From positions 1-64,000 of the forward strand of contig NZ_JRVC01000015.1 in NCBI RefSeq assembly GCF_000807925.1: DNA of 64,000 nt. Direction: 5' to 3'. Under the pieces are notes generated by a model that was not told the DNA's origin, made no database searches, and saw only the letters and a program-made list of their open reading frames with translations. Position numbers and translations under genes: made by a program. Position 1 is the stretch's first letter; each line of letters begins with the position of its first letter. Positions 25,875-34,400 of the stretch are shown one piece after another. The DNA comes from Novosphingobium subterraneum. Its GTDB lineage: Bacteria > Pseudomonadota > Alphaproteobacteria > Sphingomonadales > Sphingomonadaceae.

Positions 25875-28250
25875 TCAGAACTTAGCTTCCAGGCTTGCCC
25901 CCAAGGTGCGACGCCCTTCACGCGTCAACCAGTTCACGGCGCCGCCTGCATCTGCAAAGGGCAATCCGATCACTGATGCATGGAAGCGCTTGTCCAGCAG
26001 GTTGCGGGCGAACACGCCGAGGCGCCAATTCCCGTCCGGGTGACCGATGCCGGCATTGAGACCGATGGTCACGAATCCTGGCTGGGAAGCAATCGCGCTT
26101 GCCACGTCATATTGAACCCTGCTTCGATAGTACCCGTTTGCTGCCCAATCGAACTGCAGGCTATCGCTGATTGGCAGGGTGACATTTGCCCCCAACGTAG
26201 CGCTGTATTTCGGTGCTCCGGACAAGGGCTCGCCTTTCGCCTGGATCAGACTGGTTCCGTTCTGGGTGAAGCACGTGTAGCCGGCCTTGACGACACTTGG
26301 GCAGGCCGTGACGTAATCGGTAAACTTGGTGTCCGAATAAGTGAAGCCTCCATTCAGGCTGAACTCGGGGCTGACGCGCCAAGCTGCATCCACTTCAAAG
26401 CCATTCGCGCGGAAACCACCGGCGTTCTCCGTCAGGAACTCGGTTCCGTTGAAGACCGAGGTTTGGAGGTTCTTGTACTGATCGAAGAACATGTTGGCAT
26501 TGAAGGTGACTGTCCGATTGAACAGCTGGCTCTTGAGCCCAACTGTCACGTCGCGGACCGTCTGGGGATTGACGCTGGACTTTGCACCCGTGAGCCCGGA
26601 GAACGTCACGGTCGGTCCCAGGTAACCACGGGCAACGGTCGCGAACACCATGACATCAGGCGCCAGCTTGTATTCGGCACCGACTCGCCCTGACCATCCT
26701 GTCTTCGACACGCTGCCCGTTTGCAGTGCACGCGGTGCATAGGGGACAACGAATCCTGGCGGCGTTGTCGAGAAATCGACCGTTGCGGGTGCGACGGCCG
26801 GGTCGACGATCGAGAACGACGACGATTTGACCTTGTCATTCTGGACGCGGAAACCGCCGAGAAGGGCGAACTGCTCGCTCATGTGGAACTTGCCGTCAAT
26901 AAATCCGGCGTAAGAATCAGACTTTGTCTGGGTGTTACTCTGCCCTGCCGAGATATTGATGATCGGTGTGGCACTCAGCGTCGGTCCAAGAGCAATCGGT
27001 GTGAACGGGAAGGCCGGGCGCAACTGGGCGCGATTGAAGTCGTTAGCGTCGCCTACCTTGCGAACCGATGCGTAGAAGCCACCGGTAAACTCGAGCTGCG
27101 AGCCCTTGGGCGAGGAGAGGCGCAGTTCCTGGCTGAAGAATGTCTGATCGACACCGGTTGGCTGGGCCCTGAAGATCGGCAAGCTGCTGCCATCGATGGC
27201 AAATGCCTGCGGACCTTCGTTGAGACCACGGTAGGCGGTGACGGACGTAAGGTTATAGCCGCTCCCCAGCTCCTTGTTGATTTCGATCGAGGCTCCGAAG
27301 TTCTGCTCCGAGCTGTACCCTGGATAGTCTTCAACCGATTTGCCGTTCTCGAAGCCCGGCGTGACGCCCAAGGCTGACAGATTGGCGAAGCGTAATGCCA
27401 TCAGCGGATTAAAGCCGGTTCCCGGCTTGGCGCTGTTTGGCAGGGAGTTAAGCGTCCAGAGTTGCCCCGGCCCTGTACGATTGATTTTGGAATAGTCGCC
27501 AATCACGTAGACGCTGAGATCTTCGGACGGCTCCCAAAGCAGCTTGGCGCGCGCTCCATAGCTGCGTTCACCACCCCACATTTCATCGCGCAGGACGTTC
27601 TCGAGGAAGCCATCATTCCGACGGTAGAAGCCGAACACCGACATAGCGGCATTGCTCGACAATGGCAGGTTGACCGAGGCGTTGGCGTTGACCTCGTTCA
27701 ATTCACCGTACGATGCGTACGCCTTGCCCGAGACCTTGTCGAACCGGGGCTTGGCCGTCGTGATGTTGATGACGCCGGAAGAAGCGTTCTTGCCGAACTG
27801 GGTACCCTGCGGGCCCTTGAGCACTTCCACCCGCTCGAGATCCCCCAGGCTGTTGAGCGGATTGCCGAAGGGGATCACGACGTTGTCGACGACGGTGCCG
27901 ACATTCTGTTCGGACGACGAGGCGAAACCGCCTGCCGAGCCAACGCCACGCAGACGGAAACCACTGTCGTTCGGGGAACTGCCAAACTGAAGGCCAGAAA
28001 CCTGATACTGCAAGTCGGGCAGGCGCTGGAATCCTCCCTTGGCGATCTGTTCAGCTCCCAGTGCTGACACGGCCAACGGCACTTCCTGCAAGCGCTCTGC
28101 CCGTCGCGAGGCTGTCACGACGATGTCCCCGAACACGTCAGCATTCGCATCGGTGCCAGCGCCTTCAGTTGTATCCTGGGCATTCGCTGACCATGAATAT
28201 GAAGCAATCGCAGTCGACGCCGCCAGTGCCATCAATCTGTATCTATTCAT
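25875..28250 (-). CDS. TonB-dependent receptor
   Basis: A 791-residue outer-membrane receptor with a signal peptide (MNRYRLMALAASTAIASYSW, cleavage near ANAQ), a TonB-box-like DIVVTASRRAERLQ, plug motifs RLRGVGSAGGF and ERVEVLKGPQGTQFGKNASS, and a barrel ending in LGASLEAKF. This shorter type (about 790 residues, VLKGPQGT) resembles receptors for small aromatic or terpenoid-like ligands and siderophores more than the 950-1000 residue carbohydrate type elsewhere in the window. GGGAG precedes the ATG. It is followed on the same strand by an exported esterase, suggesting import of an ester-containing compound. The ligand cannot be deduced. Confidence 0.9.
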   Translation of the reverse strand: MNRYRLMALAASTAIASYSWSANAQDTTEGAGTDANADVFGDIVVTASRRAERLQEVPLAVSALGAEQIAKGGFQRLPDLQYQVSGLQFGSSPNDSGFRLRGVGSAGGFASSSEQNVGTVVDNVVIPFGNPLNSLGDLERVEVLKGPQGTQFGKNASSGVINITTAKPRFDKVSGKAYASYGELNEVNANASVNLPLSSNAAMSVFGFYRRNDGFLENVLRDEMWGGERSYGARAKLLWEPSEDLSVYVIGDYSKINRTGPGQLWTLNSLPNSAKPGTGFNPLMALRFANLSALGVTPGFENGKSVEDYPGYSSEQNFGASIEINKELGSGYNLTSVTAYRGLNEGPQAFAIDGSSLPIFRAQPTGVDQTFFSQELRLSSPKGSQLEFTGGFYASVRKVGDANDFNRAQLRPAFPFTPIALGPTLSATPIINISAGQSNTQTKSDSYAGFIDGKFHMSEQFALLGGFRVQNDKVKSSSFSIVDPAVAPATVDFSTTPPGFVVPYAPRALQTGSVSKTGWSGRVGAEYKLAPDVMVFATVARGYLGPTVTFSGLTGAKSSVNPQTVRDVTVGLKSQLFNRTVTFNANMFFDQYKNLQTSVFNGTEFLTENAGGFRANGFEVDAAWRVSPEFSLNGGFTYSDTKFTDYVTACPSVVKAGYTCFTQNGTSLIQAKGEPLSGAPKYSATLGANVTLPISDSLQFDWAANGYYRSRVQYDVASAIASQPGFVTIGLNAGIGHPDGNWRLGVFARNLLDKRFHASVIGLPFADAGGAVNWLTREGRRTLGASLEAKF

Positions 28251-28993
28251 CTTTATCTCCCTGAAATTGAATTATCGGAATAATGTCTCTCGATTGTCGA
28301 AATTATGGAGAAGAGACGCCTTTTTTCTTCGAGTTCCATGCCTATTCGCACGTGGTATTCATCGTGAATGACGAGTATTCTCGGATGAAGACGTCTGGTG
28401 CTGCCAATTCGGCCCAACGTTGAGCTGTGGTCCAATCGGGGCCGAAACTATCGCTGCGCCAGAAGGACACCTCTCGTGTCGAACTCGTGGACACGGCCTG
28501 AGACCTTCCCGTCGAGCGATCGTCTTTTCCGGCACATCGCTGCGGTTCTCCCACCTGACCCAGTCAAGGCGCGGAGATGCCGAAAGTTATCCCTCAAAAA
28601 AAGAAATGATTCCCTATGCGGGTATAGATCTGGGCTATGCTTGCGCGGCAGGAGACGCTCGAGCCTTGCCAAGCTTCATCCAGCGAATGTCAGCAGGCGA
28701 TGATCCGACATCCGAAAAGTAAGGACCTCATCAAAAAAGGACCGGAGGGTGTCACAAGATCAACGTTGCCCGCCGAAGTCAGCACGATGAGGCGAATGTC
28801 CGGCGAAACCGTTTTCAGACAGTACGAAGTTGCCAGAGCGGTCCTTGCCGAGACGCTGGAGATCACTGCCGTTTGGCGCCGAACCAATTATTCTGGCTGA
28901 AGACCTCGCCACCAGAAACGCGGTCCTGAACAGCGGAACGTAGACCGTCCGCTGGGGGCGGCACTTTGCGTTTGCTGCCGCGTTTTGGCTGTG
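28251..28993. other. 743-base region without a convincing gene
   Basis: The first 80 bases are comparatively AT-rich and probably hold the promoter of the leftward TonB receptor. The rest contains only short, overlapping open frames on both strands with no family signature, no good Shine-Dalgarno and no conserved start. A minus-strand frame at 28690-28887 has a vague likeness to the tail of an IS5-type transposase (pattern LATSY..KTV...IRL), which could mark a mobile-element remnant. This is not strong enough to call. Confidence 0.5.
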
Positions 28994-29302
28994 ATGCTGA
29001 GATCGATCCTCGTTGCCGCCTTCGCTTTGCTCCTCACCTGCGCAAGCGCGCTGATCCATCCCGCGTCCGACGAACGGGCGATGTATGGGTTCGAGGGGCC
29101 GCTCGAGCAGAACTGGTTGCCGCGCGAGGTGGCGGGGTGGCCCGCGCCGTTTCTGGCGGACAGCACGGCCACTTCCGTGCCGCACCAGATCGGGCCGGAG
29201 GATGACTTCCGGCCCGGCCCGTTCCTTGCGGATCTTGGCTTCTGGGCGCTGGTGGTGCTGGGCGTGATGCGGGTCTGGCGCCTTGTGCGGCGCCAAGCCT
29301 AG
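28994..29302 (+). CDS. Small hypothetical protein with terminal membrane segments
   Basis: A 102-residue protein of unknown function. It begins with a hydrophobic signal or anchor (SILVAAFALLLTCASALI), has a middle portion rich in Pro, Gly and acidic residues, and ends with a second hydrophobic stretch (FWALVVLGVMRVW) before a basic tail. No ribosome-binding site is clear; TTG at 28985 is an alternative start. It is convergent with the GH27 gene and overlaps its stop by four bases. It looks like a real inner-membrane small protein by hydropathy, but no family was recognised. Confidence 0.5.
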   Translation: MLRSILVAAFALLLTCASALIHPASDERAMYGFEGPLEQNWLPREVAGWPAPFLADSTATSVPHQIGPEDDFRPGPFLADLGFWALVVLGVMRVWRLVRRQA

Positions 29303-31197
29303 CGGTCGAGCGCCGCTTCGGCCCAGTCGACCGCCACATTTTGCATCTCCGGGCGGTTTCCTTCGGCGACCAGTTCCACGATCTTCGCGCCCTTGACCGG
29401 CACGGCAATGGCGGCAGGCGCGTCGCCGGGCTTCATCCACCCGGTCTGCTTCAGCAGCTTGCCATCGGCGTGGACCGAGAAGCGGACGCGAGCGGTGGGG
29501 TCGGCGACGGAGTCGTCTATCCCGGCGAGGGTGGTGAAGGTCGAGAAGCCGGTGTTGCGGACTTCGAGGCGAGAGTTGGCGAGGGTGCCGATGGCGTTGT
29601 GATAGGTCTTGCCCGCGATCTTCGGAGTCTGGGCGAAGGGGGTCGCATCTGCCCGCGCACCGCCCCAACCGCCATAAACGGGATGTTCGCCATCGGCCTT
29701 GGTCGAGCGCCAGGGCAGAAGGCCGCGATAGACCATCGGGTCGGCCATGGGATGCACGATACCGTCGACCGCCGGGTTCACGTTGCCGGGTTGCTCGGAC
29801 AGGTAAAGGCCTTGCGCGTGCTCGCGCGTGCCGCTGGCCTTGAACAGCAGGGTCTGGTGGCGTTCGAGATGGACCGGCATTTCATTGGTGAAGGATTTCG
29901 TGTCGCCGTCCCACAGGTCAGTCAGGGTAATCGGTTGATCGGCGCGGTATTTGAGGTGCGACGCGATGAGCTTCACGTCGATCGGGCTGCCGGTGCGGTT
30001 GAACAGGGCGACAGCCTTGGTGCCGTCGGCCAGCGTCTTGGTGAAGATCTGAACGCTGTCGCCATCATAGGCCAGCACGGCCTGATGCGCGGCCGCGTCC
30101 TGATTGAGCGCGATGACCTGCGCATTGCCGAGCACGCCCATCATTGCGGGCGAGGCCTTGCGCAGATCGAAGCCGATGATCAGAGGTGCGTTGAGCATCG
30201 CCCACAGCGACATGTGCGAACGCGCCTCGGTGAGGTGCGCATCGTCGAACTCGCCGCTGCCGATGAACAGCATGTCGGGATCGTTCCAGCTGTTGGGCTT
30301 GGCGTAAAGTTCACGCCGGGAGGCGGAATCGAGATTGTGCAGCATCCGCTCCCAATTGGGGGAGATGTCCTCGCTGGTGCGCGAAAGGTTGCCGAGGGTA
30401 CGCGCCCATGAGCGGACGTCGGCCGAACCCCACAGGCAGATCGACAGGACGAAATCGTTGCCAGGCTTGTTGCGCGACAGCGCCTGGCCCACCTGATCGA
30501 ACAGGCCCTTCACTGCGGGGATATTAGTGCGCGGGATGGTGTCGTAGTCGATCAGCGGATCCAGCGCGCGCAGCCGGCCGGATTTGACCTGCGGGCTGTC
30601 AGCGGCGAGCGCGCGGATGCCGCAGCCGTCGACCTTGATATAGTCAAAGTTCCATTCGCCGAAATAGAGCGCGATGTCCTGATCGATGTGGCCGTAGAGG
30701 CCGATCTCGCGTTCGGCCATGGTGCCCGCGGGCTGGCCGGGGCCGGCGGGATCGCCGTAGATCTGGCCGCAGCTGTTTCGGCCGATCTCGCTGTAGATGC
30801 CGGCTTTCAGGCCCATGGCGTGAAGCCGGTCGGTGAAAGGGCGGAAGCTGGTGTTGCCATCAGCCGTTCGGGCCGAAGGGAAGTTGTCGGTGCGGATCAG
30901 CACACGGCCATCAGCCTGCCGCCGCTTCGCCCACCAGCCATCGTCGATGTTGACGTAGCGGTAGCCCTTGGCGGCGAGCCCGGAATCGACGATCAGTTGC
31001 GCCGAGGCGATGACCTTTTCCTCGTCGATGTCGGTGCCGAAGGCGTTCCAGCTGTTCCAGCCCATCGGCGGCAGCGGGGCGGAGCCACGCGTCGTTACGC
31101 TCCAGGTGCCACGGGCTTCGAGCGGCTTGTCGGCGGCGTTGGCCGAGGATGCGAGGGTGGTTGCTGCGAGCAGGGCGGCGACAGCGAGGCGCTTCAC
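29299..31197 (-). CDS. GH27 glycosidase with C-terminal NPCBM domain
   Basis: A 632-residue secreted enzyme of family GH27, usually alpha-galactosidase or beta-L-arabinopyranosidase. The start is GTG at 31197, overlapping the esterase stop as GTGA; the signal peptide is KRLAVAALLAATTLASSANA. The catalytic barrel begins PPMGWNSWNAFGTDIDE; the nucleophile Asp is in DYIKVDGCG and the acid/base Asp in RTSEDIS. After a beta-sandwich, the last 150 residues form an NPCBM-like domain (HPVYGGWGGARADATPF, GKTYHNAIGTLANSRLE, FTTLAGIDDS). It is the last gene of the SapC - cupin-like - esterase - GH27 operon, which faces a xylan-type receptor locus, so it may trim galactosyl or arabinopyranosyl units from xylan. 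Confidence 0.9.
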   Translation of the reverse strand: MKRLAVAALLAATTLASSANAADKPLEARGTWSVTTRGSAPLPPMGWNSWNAFGTDIDEEKVIASAQLIVDSGLAAKGYRYVNIDDGWWAKRRQADGRVLIRTDNFPSARTADGNTSFRPFTDRLHAMGLKAGIYSEIGRNSCGQIYGDPAGPGQPAGTMAEREIGLYGHIDQDIALYFGEWNFDYIKVDGCGIRALAADSPQVKSGRLRALDPLIDYDTIPRTNIPAVKGLFDQVGQALSRNKPGNDFVLSICLWGSADVRSWARTLGNLSRTSEDISPNWERMLHNLDSASRRELYAKPNSWNDPDMLFIGSGEFDDAHLTEARSHMSLWAMLNAPLIIGFDLRKASPAMMGVLGNAQVIALNQDAAAHQAVLAYDGDSVQIFTKTLADGTKAVALFNRTGSPIDVKLIASHLKYRADQPITLTDLWDGDTKSFTNEMPVHLERHQTLLFKASGTREHAQGLYLSEQPGNVNPAVDGIVHPMADPMVYRGLLPWRSTKADGEHPVYGGWGGARADATPFAQTPKIAGKTYHNAIGTLANSRLEVRNTGFSTFTTLAGIDDSVADPTARVRFSVHADGKLLKQTGWMKPGDAPAAIAVPVKGAKIVELVAEGNRPEMQNVAVDWAEAALDR

Positions 31198-32267
31198 TTC
31201 GTTGCTCCGAACGCGAGGTGCTTGCTGAAGAACGGCACGACCTGTTCCTGGAAGCGGAAGGCGACGCGATTGGTGTGATCGCCTTCGTACAGCGTGAAGC
31301 TGTTGGCGATGCCGTAGGTTTCGAGGACCTTGTGCAGGGTTTCGGTATCGGTCTTGAGGCCGTCCTTGTCGCCCACGTCCATGGCAATCGCAGCGTAGCG
31401 ACGCATGTTCGGGATGTACTGGTCCACAAAGGAGAGCGGGGCGTTGGCGGCCCATTTCGCCATGACGTCATCGCGGGTCTTGCCGTCGGCGGTCAACGGC
31501 AGGTCGAGATAGAGCGGCGGGTTCTTCGGGTTGGGTGACCAGGCGGCGGCAGCCGCCAGGGTGCCGCGCTGTGCCCATTGCAGGCTGGCCGAGTCGGCCG
31601 GGCTCTTCATCGCGGCATAGGCCTTCATTGCCTCGGGCGTGACGCCAAACAGGCCGCGCGCGGAGAGGCAGCACGGGCTCATCAGGTAGAGCGCGCCGAA
31701 CACGTCGGCATGCTTCATGCCGATGCGCGTGGCGCCGTAACCGCCCATCGAATGGCCGACGAGACCGCGGCTTTCGCGCGTGGGCAGGGTGCGAAAGTGG
31801 CTGTCGATGTAGGTCACAAGATCGCGGGCGATGAAGGTCTCGAAATCGCCGGTGGTGACAGACGAGGAATACATCGAGCCGTTGTGCACGGTCTTGCTGT
31901 CGGGGAAGACGTAGATCATCTCGCGCGCACCCTGGGCCATGCCGCCTTCGATCACCTGCGGCACGTGGATCTCGCCCATCCATTGCTGCGCGCCGATGGA
32001 GTAGCCATGGAGCGCATAGACCACCGGATAGCGGCCTTTCGGGTTCTTCGCGTAGCTGGGCGGCAGGACGACGAAAACGTCACGATCGGCGCTATCGCCT
32101 TCAAGCGCGCCTTCGAGGGCCGTGGCGTGAACAGAGATCTTCTGGACCGTGGTCTTGGGTGCGCCAGCAATGGCAGCGGGTGCAGGCGTCTGCACTTGCG
32201 CGTATGCGCTTGAAGGTAGCGCTCCCATCGTGAGGGCTGAGAGGGCCAGCATAGGCAAAAGGCGCAT
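31194..32267 (-). CDS. Secreted CE1/esterase-D-like esterase
   Basis: A 357-residue alpha/beta hydrolase with a signal peptide ending in SSAYAQ. It belongs to the putative-esterase group that includes feruloyl and acetylxylan esterases (CE1) and esterase D. The nucleophile lies in GHSMGGYGATR, the acid Asp probably in GDKDGLK and the His in YEGDHTNR; the conserved YPVVYALHGYSIG precedes the oxyanion region. GGGAGA lies before the ATG. It is third in a leftward operon and overlaps the GH27 gene as GTGA. Removing feruloyl or acetyl groups from xylan side chains would complement the neighbouring glycosidases; the exact ester is inferred from context only. Confidence 0.86.
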   Translation of the reverse strand: MRLLPMLALSALTMGALPSSAYAQVQTPAPAAIAGAPKTTVQKISVHATALEGALEGDSADRDVFVVLPPSYAKNPKGRYPVVYALHGYSIGAQQWMGEIHVPQVIEGGMAQGAREMIYVFPDSKTVHNGSMYSSSVTTGDFETFIARDLVTYIDSHFRTLPTRESRGLVGHSMGGYGATRIGMKHADVFGALYLMSPCCLSARGLFGVTPEAMKAYAAMKSPADSASLQWAQRGTLAAAAAWSPNPKNPPLYLDLPLTADGKTRDDVMAKWAANAPLSFVDQYIPNMRRYAAIAMDVGDKDGLKTDTETLHKVLETYGIANSFTLYEGDHTNRVAFRFQEQVVPFFSKHLAFGATK

Positions 32268-32300
32268 TGGTCAATCTCCCGAGGTTGGTTCTGGTTGTTG

Positions 32301-33329
32301 TCAGCTGCCGCGCAGTGCGCGGAGGAGCATGGCGCGGATCTGGCCGTAGTTGGCCTTGAGATTGCCGAGGACGCCGCGCTGGTCTTCGGGCAAATGGGCA
32401 AGGGGGTGGCCTTCGGTGCGGAAGACGTAGTGATCAAAGAAGGCACGGAAGGCCATGCGCTCTGCCTCTGGGCGTTCGGCTATGGCGATCATGGCGTGGA
32501 GCATAGACAGCGAGGGCGCGTCAGGCCCGGTGGCAGTGGCGTCCCACCAGTAGTTGAGCATGACGTTGATCGGGGCCTTGGCTTCAACCTGGTGCCACCA
32601 CAACTTGGGCAGGAAGAGGGCATCGCCCGGCTGCAGGGTAACGGCGATGGCACGGGCGCGGGCCTTTTCGAAGCGGGGGAAGCGCGCTGGGTCCGGATTG
32701 CCGGCGGCGAGGCTCGCGGGTTGGCCGGCCATCGTATTGTCGATCGGACCAACGTAGAGATCGCCAATGGCATCAGGCGGGTAGAGCGTGAACGTGCGCT
32801 CTCCGGCGATCACGCAGGCCAGATTTTCATAAGCATCGTAGTGAGCCGCAGCGGTGGACGGATTGCCGATCCACAGGCGTGGTTCGACAGATCGGGGCAC
32901 GATGGCAACATGATTGGGCTCGGCAAAGCCGGGAAGATAGGCGTGCGCGACAAGCGAACCGACATAGGTCGTCGGCGCCGAGGGATCGGCCGCGTGGGCC
33001 AGCATCGCGTGGAAGGCATCTCTGAGCGCCATTTCGCTGCGCGTGAAGTTGAAGCCGGAAAGATCGTCCGAATAGAAATAGTGGCCCGCGTTGATCGGAT
33101 CGCTCTGGAAGACTTGTGGTCGGCGTTCGTTCGCAAATCCAAGCATATAGTCCAGCACTGCGCCTGGCTCTGCGCTTGCGGCCCGTGTCGCTGGCAAAGC
33201 CGCGCCGAGGCCTCTGATGACCGCGGGCCGACCCGTTTCAATAACTTGAACGCGAAACGCCTCCGCGCTGACCAGCGCGGTGTGGTCTTTCGAGATTTCT
33301 GTCAGTTCTGGCCGGGCCTGTCCGGTCAT
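32301..33329 (-). CDS. Cupin-like (JmjC-type) domain protein of TonB-receptor loci
   Basis: A 342-residue cupin-like protein. The start at 33329 lies one base after the SapC stop; a longer upstream frame overlapping sapC is unlikely. The JmjC-like core has the metal ligands HYD in AAAHYDAYENLACVIAG followed by ERTFTLYPPDA, and a later His in FLPKLWWHQVEA, giving a plausible His-x-Asp...His iron site. Such proteins recur next to SapC, flavin halogenases and TonB receptors in Caulobacter, Xanthomonas and sphingomonads. They may be Fe(II)/2-oxoglutarate oxygenases acting on a protein or sugar, but no function is established. It shares an operon with SapC, an esterase and GH27. Confidence 0.82.
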   Translation of the reverse strand: MTGQARPELTEISKDHTALVSAEAFRVQVIETGRPAVIRGLGAALPATRAASAEPGAVLDYMLGFANERRPQVFQSDPINAGHYFYSDDLSGFNFTRSEMALRDAFHAMLAHAADPSAPTTYVGSLVAHAYLPGFAEPNHVAIVPRSVEPRLWIGNPSTAAAHYDAYENLACVIAGERTFTLYPPDAIGDLYVGPIDNTMAGQPASLAAGNPDPARFPRFEKARARAIAVTLQPGDALFLPKLWWHQVEAKAPINVMLNYWWDATATGPDAPSLSMLHAMIAIAERPEAERMAFRAFFDHYVFRTEGHPLAHLPEDQRGVLGNLKANYGQIRAMLLRALRGS

Positions 33330-33330
33330 G

Positions 33331-34032
33331 TCATGCCCAGCCGCTGGCAGGCATGGCGAGACGTTCATTCCGCCTGCGGGCAAGCTGGCCGATCTGGCGC
33401 AGCGACGCGCGGATTGCCAATGCAGCAGCCAGGGAGCCGTCTCTAAATAGTCTGATGATTCTAGTATCATCGAGATCTGCAAGCGCATCGCCGCTGACCG
33501 TGTAGAGGCCATTCAGGGCGACGGTCTGGCCATCGTCGAACTTCAGGGAAATGTCGACCGGCTCGACCAGCCGCGCCTCGACGATATCGGCAATGAATCT
33601 TTCCGTCCTTGCCGCGTTGCCCATCAAGGTGCCGATGGCGCGCTGGACGAGACGCATCTCGTCGGTCGGGCCGCCCATGGCATCGAACAGGGGAATTGTG
33701 CCTCCGGGCGCGAAGCGGGGATGAGCAAGATCGACGGCAATGTTCTCGTCAGAGGCAAAAAATCCCTGCCGTTGCAGGTCGAGCGGAAGAAACGCAGCGT
33801 TTCCAGTGCCTGCGCCCTCCACGAGGACTTCGTCGGGCGAGAATCCGAACAACGCGACGATGGCGAATCGCCCTGTTTCGGGAGACTTGGCCAGCATGAC
33901 CGGACAGCAGGATGCGGCCGCTTCGACTTCGGGCAGCGAGATCTGCACCATGTGCGGATGCGCGCCAGCAATAGGGTGCATGGCCAGGTTGCGATGGACC
34001 TCGCTGTTCAGGATCTCGAGTTGCTCAGCCAT
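33331..34032 (-). CDS. SapC-family protein
   Basis: A 233-residue SapC-like protein (named after Campylobacter S-layer-locus proteins). Recognisable parts are EVHRNLAMHP near the N terminus, FAIVALFGFSPDEVLVEG, AFLPLDLQRQGFF and ALNGLYTVSGDALADL in the C-terminal half. No signal peptide is visible, so it is probably cytoplasmic. GGGAGAGG lies before the ATG. It is the first gene of the leftward operon and is divergent from the receptor-halogenase-GH3 operon. These proteins travel with halogenase and cupin-like genes beside TonB receptors; their biochemical role is unknown. Confidence 0.86.
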   Translation of the reverse strand: MAEQLEILNSEVHRNLAMHPIAGAHPHMVQISLPEVEAAASCCPVMLAKSPETGRFAIVALFGFSPDEVLVEGAGTGNAAFLPLDLQRQGFFASDENIAVDLAHPRFAPGGTIPLFDAMGGPTDEMRLVQRAIGTLMGNAARTERFIADIVEARLVEPVDISLKFDDGQTVALNGLYTVSGDALADLDDTRIIRLFRDGSLAAALAIRASLRQIGQLARRRNERLAMPASGWA

Positions 34033-34400
34033 TCGTCCTCTCCCGTCTTTCCCTGTTTTTCAGGCAGCTTATCGCGGTTATGCCCGGTACTTCATGTGCG
34101 CGCTAACATGGCTGATCTAACGCCATCCGCGGCCTTGTTGCAACACTATCCAACCAAGGCGCCATTGCGCAGACAATTTGGTATTGATAGCGCTACCTAG
34201 ATCAGTTACACCGGTCTCGCAAGGTGACGCTGACAGAGCGCCTGCAGGGTTGAGAGGCTGAAGGGAAATCGCAGTTCGCCTGCGTGATGCTTCTCCGATT
34301 GCGCGTGCTTCGTCATGGCTGCCGGTCCTGTCGTGTGGGGCAGCCGGATGCAGATCACCTTCCCGGGCGGGGGGGCCGTCAGAGTAGCAGTGGAGAGGGT
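34033..34400. promoter_or_regulatory. Divergent promoter region between sapC and TonB receptor operons
   Basis: A 368-base gap separating two divergent operons. It holds the AGCGCT operator at 34185-34198 and, at 34205-34220, a weak match (11 of 16) to the ACCGGT dyad. The stretch after 34260 is GC-rich and leads to GGAGAGGG in front of the receptor ATG. No small gene is convincing here. Confidence 0.6.
34185..34198. promoter_or_regulatory. XylR-type operator, AGCGCT dyad (site 1)
   Basis: TGATAGCGCTACCT, identical over 14 bases to the site before the xylose operon (52351-52364). The core GATAGCGCTACC is one base from a perfect dyad and resembles the LacI-family XylR operators described for Caulobacter xylose genes. 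It lies 152 bases upstream of the sapC start and 202 bases before the receptor start. Confidence 0.65.

Noticed and set aside
28342..28554. Small minus-strand protein of 70 residues
   Set aside because: No ribosome-binding site, family or conserved context; overlaps other equally poor frames.
28690..28887. IS5-type transposase remnant
   Set aside because: Resemblance limited to a few residues, no inverted repeats or target duplication seen; left as a possibility only.
34205..34220. Further ACCGGT site before the xylan-type receptor
   Set aside because: Only 11 of 16 positions match the local dyad, with one half poor; probably chance.
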